A stretch of 11,358 bases of DNA from Sphingomonas sp. CCH9-E2 (GTDB lineage: Bacteria > Pseudomonadota > Alphaproteobacteria > Sphingomonadales > Sphingomonadaceae): the NCBI RefSeq assembly GCF_001557215.1, contig NZ_LSJM01000405.1:1-11358 (forward strand), read 5' to 3'. Shown here in pieces: positions 9,013 through 11,358 of this stretch; position 1 is the first letter of the stretch; each line of letters starts with the position of its first letter. A program made the position numbers and the translations under genes. Below the pieces are notes generated by a model that was not told the origin of the DNA, did not search any database, and saw only the letters and a program-made list of their open reading frames with translations.

Positions 9013-10053
9013 GTGAAGAGCGCGGCGAAACCCAGATCCGAACCGGGCGGCTATCGGCCGTCGGCCCCGCCAGCGGATGCCGCCGTGCGCTGGCCGGACA
9101 GCTTCGGCACGCGCTTTGCCGTGTTCGTCGATACCGAGGAAGAGTTTGACTGGTCGCAGCCGCTGGCGCGCGAAAACCGCGGGACGCGCGCGATGGATGC
9201 GCTGCCGGGCATCCATGCGCTGTTCGCGGATCATGGCGTTCCCGCCACCTATATGATCGACGACCCGATCGTCCGCTGTGCGCGCTCGATCGATATCCTG
9301 AAGGGCATCATGGCCGATGGCGCATCGGCGATCGGGTCGCAGCTCCATCCCTGGGTCAATCCACCGCATGACGAGCTGGTGAGCCCGCGCAACAGTTTCC
9401 TCGGCAATCTGCCGCGCGACCTGCAGGCGGCCAAGATCGCGGCGCTGACCGATGGCATCGCCGAAGCGTTCGGGCGGCGACCGGTGATGATGCGGACCGG
9501 GCGCTACGGGCTCGGGCCCGACACGCTCGGCCTGCTGGCGGCGGCGGGCTATCGCGTCGATACGTCGATGCGCTCGGGCTATAGCTATGCGGCGGAGGGC
9601 GGGCCGGATTATCGGAGGATCCCGAACCACGCCTTTGCGACGGGGGAGGGCGATCTGATCGAGATTCCGCTGACCACCGTCTACACCGGCGCGCTGCGGC
9701 GCGGGGGTATTCGCCTGCACGAGGCGCTGGGCCGAGTGCCGCGCGGTCGCGGGGTGGCATCGCGGCTGCGCCTGGCGTCGCGCGTCGCGCTGACGCCGGA
9801 GGATATGCCGATCGAGCTGGCGCTGGAGGCGATCAAGGTCGCCGCCGACTCGGATGTGCGCTTGCTAATGTTCTCCTACCACTCGCCATCCGCTGCGCCG
9901 GGCTATACCCCCTATGTGCGCGACGCGGCCGAATTGGCGGCGTTTCGCCGCTGGTGGGAGCGTGCGTTCGATCTGCTCGACCGGCTGGGCATCGCGCCCG
10001 CCTCGCACGATCAGATCCTGACGGCGCTTGCGGGGGCGACGGATCGCCCGTAA
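9013..10053 (+). CDS. Polysaccharide deacetylase family protein (WalW-like)
   Basis: A 346-residue carbohydrate-esterase-4-like (NodB-fold) protein of the type called WalW. FAVFVDTEEEFDW (35-47, with D40) is the first metal/catalytic motif; IGSQLHPWVNPPHDE (107-121) supplies H112 and perhaps H119; MMRTGRYGLGPDT (159-171) and GYRVDTSM (179-186) match motifs 3 and 4; and MFSYHSPS followed by PGYTPYV near the C terminus completes the set. Such enzymes remove N- or O-acetyl groups from cell-surface polysaccharides; the substrate is not deducible here. The start is GTG, 10 bases after the preceding stop, with a weak ribosome-binding site; GTG at 9085 is an alternative. No signal peptide is evident, which fits the WalW type better than secreted chitin deacetylases. 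It is probably co-transcribed with the kinase-like gene and ends only 19 bases before a tRNA. Confidence 0.85.
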   Translation: MKSAAKPRSEPGGYRPSAPPADAAVRWPDSFGTRFAVFVDTEEEFDWSQPLARENRGTRAMDALPGIHALFADHGVPATYMIDDPIVRCARSIDILKGIMADGASAIGSQLHPWVNPPHDELVSPRNSFLGNLPRDLQAAKIAALTDGIAEAFGRRPVMMRTGRYGLGPDTLGLLAAAGYRVDTSMRSGYSYAAEGGPDYRRIPNHAFATGEGDLIEIPLTTVYTGALRRGGIRLHEALGRVPRGRGVASRLRLASRVALTPEDMPIELALEAIKVAADSDVRLLMFSYHSPSAAPGYTPYVRDAAELAAFRRWWERAFDLLDRLGIAPASHDQILTALAGATDRP

Positions 10054-10072
10054 TCGGCGGAACGCGCTGGCG

Positions 10073-10149
10073 GGGCCTGTAGCTCAATTGGTTAGAGCTG
10101 GCCGCTCATAACGGCTAGGTTGCGGGTTCAAGTCCTGCCGGGCCCACCA
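10073..10149 (+). tRNA. tRNA with CAT anticodon, probably tRNA-Ile2
   Basis: A full cloverleaf of 77 bases with encoded CCA. Acceptor arms GGGCCTG (10073-10079) and CGGGCCC (10139-10145), anticodon stem GGCCG/CGGCT around the loop CTCATAA with CAT at 10107-10109, T arm GCGGG-TTCAAGT-CCTGC, discriminator A. CAT can belong to elongator Met, initiator Met or Ile2, in which TilS converts the wobble C to lysidine. The C4-G69 and C5-G68 pairs and overall likeness to bacterial Ile2 favour Ile2. Initiator is unlikely because positions 1 and 72 pair (G-C) and the three G-C pairs of the initiator stem are absent. Confidence 0.93.
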
Positions 10150-10196
10150 GCGCATTGCCTTTATGGTCCGACCCGTTTAGGCGGGCCGCTTCGCGT

Positions 10197-10273
<77 letters not shown>

Positions 10274-10432
10274 CTTTATCGCGAAAGCGACGCGGTACCT
10301 CAGCTCCGGCGGGACGAACCGCATTATGAGCTTTGCCAATCACTGGCTGCGCAGACAACAAACTCAGGTGAGTGCGCGCGCATTCGATAATTGCAATAGC
10401 TGAGCCGTCGGCGGGGGCCAGCGGAGCGAAGC
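10274..10432 (+). other. Spacer between tRNA-Pro and nuoD
   Basis: This 159-base spacer holds no gene I can support. TCGC-GAAA-GCGA (10279-10290) is a small hairpin just after the tRNA with no U-run. TTGCCA (10333-10338) and GATAAT (10386-10391) resemble promoter hexamers but are not correctly spaced. The spacer contains no recognisable nuoC 3' end, although nuoC normally precedes nuoD. The nuoD ribosome-binding site GGAG is at 10423-10426, 6 bases before the ATG. Confidence 0.5.
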
Positions 10433-11304
10433 ATGCGCGAACCGGACGAGCTGCCCGACGATCAGGTCACCGCCTATATGCACGGTGGCGTGGAGGCGGA
10501 GGAAACCCGCATCCAGAACTTCACCATCAACTTCGGGCCACAGCATCCGGCGGCGCATGGCGTGTTGCGGCTTGTGCTTGAGCTCGACGGGGAGGTGGTC
10601 GAGCGGGTCGATCCGCATGTCGGGCTGCTGCATCGCGGGACCGAAAAGTTCACCGAGTACAAGACATATATCCAGTCGATCCCCTATTTCGACCGGCTCG
10701 ATTACTGCGCGCCGATGTGCATGGAGCACAGCTACGTCCTCGCGATCGAGAAGCTGCTCGATCTCGAGGTGCCGCTTCGCGGCCAGTATCTACGCGTGTT
10801 GTTCGCCGAGCTGACGCGGATCATGAACCACCTGCTCAACCTGGGCAGCCATGTGATGGATGTCGGCGCGATGACCCCGAACCTGTGGCTGTTCGAGCTG
10901 CGCGAAGACGCGATGAACTTCTATGAGCGCGCGTCGGGCGCGCGCATGCACGCCAATTATTTCCGACCCGGCGGCGTGCGCGAGGATGTGCCACTCAAGC
11001 TGCTCGCGGACCTTGCCGACTGGCTGGACACGCGCCTGCCGCGCTTGTTCGAGGACGCGATCGCGCTGGTCGAGCGCAACCCCATCTTCCTCCAGCGCAA
11101 TGTCGATATCGGCACGATCAGCCGTGACGATGCCGTACGCTGGGGCTTCTCAGGACCGTGCCTGCGCGCGACTGGCATACCGTGGGATTTGCGCAAGTCT
11201 CAGCCGTACGACGTCTATGATCGGATGGAGTTCGACGTGCCGGTAGGAACGCGCGGCGATTGCTTCGACCGCTTCATGGTGCGGGTCGAGGAGGTCCGCC
11301 AGTC
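10433..11304 (+). CDS. nuoD: NADH-quinone oxidoreductase subunit D, 5' part, interrupted
   Basis: NuoD (49-kDa subunit) belongs to the peripheral Q-module of respiratory complex I and lines the quinone-binding site with NuoB. About 290 N-terminal residues are present; the family is usually about 400. Typical segments are [20 protein letters not shown] (32-51) with H38 and H42, [90 protein letters not shown] and [20 protein letters not shown]. After the RQ pair and one serine codon (11303-11305) homology ends and an IS-like sequence begins; the frame stays open through it to the window end, adding about 17 foreign residues. GGAG at 10423-10426 supports the ATG. No nuoA, nuoB or nuoC lies upstream, only tRNAs. 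The C-terminal third is missing, so this copy should not work unless the insertion is removed. Confidence 0.9.
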
Positions 11305-11358
11305 TGATCTGCCCCCCGCTGAGTGGCCCAGAGACTATGATAGTCTGGACCATGAAAG
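11305..11358 (+). mobile_element. Left end of a probable IS3-family insertion sequence
   Basis: At 11305 the nuoD homology stops and TGATCTGCCCCCCGCTGAGT begins. A terminal TGA followed by CTG and a C-run is typical of IS3-family (IS407-like) inverted repeats. Inside, TATGAT (11336-11341) is a near-consensus -10, AGACTA-TGA-TAGTCT (11334-11348) is a short palindrome, and ATG at 11352 followed by AAAG may open the first transposase frame. Only 54 bases are visible, with no transposase or right end, so the family call rests on the terminus alone. Confidence 0.6.

Noticed and set aside
10274..10432. Integration (att) site copied from the 3' end of tRNA-Pro
   Set aside because: No second copy of the tRNA 3' sequence and no integrase gene is present in the window, so a genomic island cannot be supported from here.

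Overview
The window looks like a chromosomal segment of a GC-rich alphaproteobacterium, most likely of the order Sphingomonadales. The basis is the GyrA sequence with its alphaproteobacterial C-terminal insert, the NuoD sequence, the strong GC bias at third codon positions, and a CCCCTCCC/GGGAGGGG intergenic repeat of the kind common in Sphingomonas. This assignment comes from recognising sequences, not from a search.

Layout. 1-111 is intergenic with a REP-like inverted repeat. 112-4385 (minus strand) holds gyrA, then an endonuclease/exonuclease/phosphatase (EEP) family hydrolase, then a DUF952 protein; the last two are tightly coupled. 4386-4648 is a divergent control region with two similar promoters and an 18-base alternating purine/pyrimidine palindrome. 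4649-5914 (plus) is an exported TPR-like protein followed by a clear intrinsic terminator. 5968-6429 (minus) is an Lrp/AsnC regulator. 6621-9002 (plus) is a large soluble histidine-kinase-like protein with a degenerate ATPase domain, followed after 10 bases by a WalW-type polysaccharide deacetylase (9013-10053). Two tRNA genes follow: CAT anticodon, probably Ile2, and Pro-TGG. The window ends in nuoD, whose homology stops at about base 11304, where a sequence resembling the left end of an IS3-family element begins.

How the genes work together. gyrA, the tRNAs and nuoD are housekeeping genes. The histidine-kinase-like gene and the deacetylase gene are probably co-transcribed, which suggests a cell-envelope or polysaccharide role, but no response regulator is present in the window. 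The Lrp gene is divergent from this pair and could control it.

The points most worth a second look are the interruption of nuoD at an IS-like end, nuoD lying behind tRNA genes with no nuoA-nuoC upstream, the histidine-kinase-like protein that keeps its phospho-acceptor histidine but has lost N-box and G1-box residues, and the Z-DNA-prone palindrome just upstream of the gyrA promoter. I did not find a convincing new defence or mobile system. There is no gene-free stretch over 300 bases.
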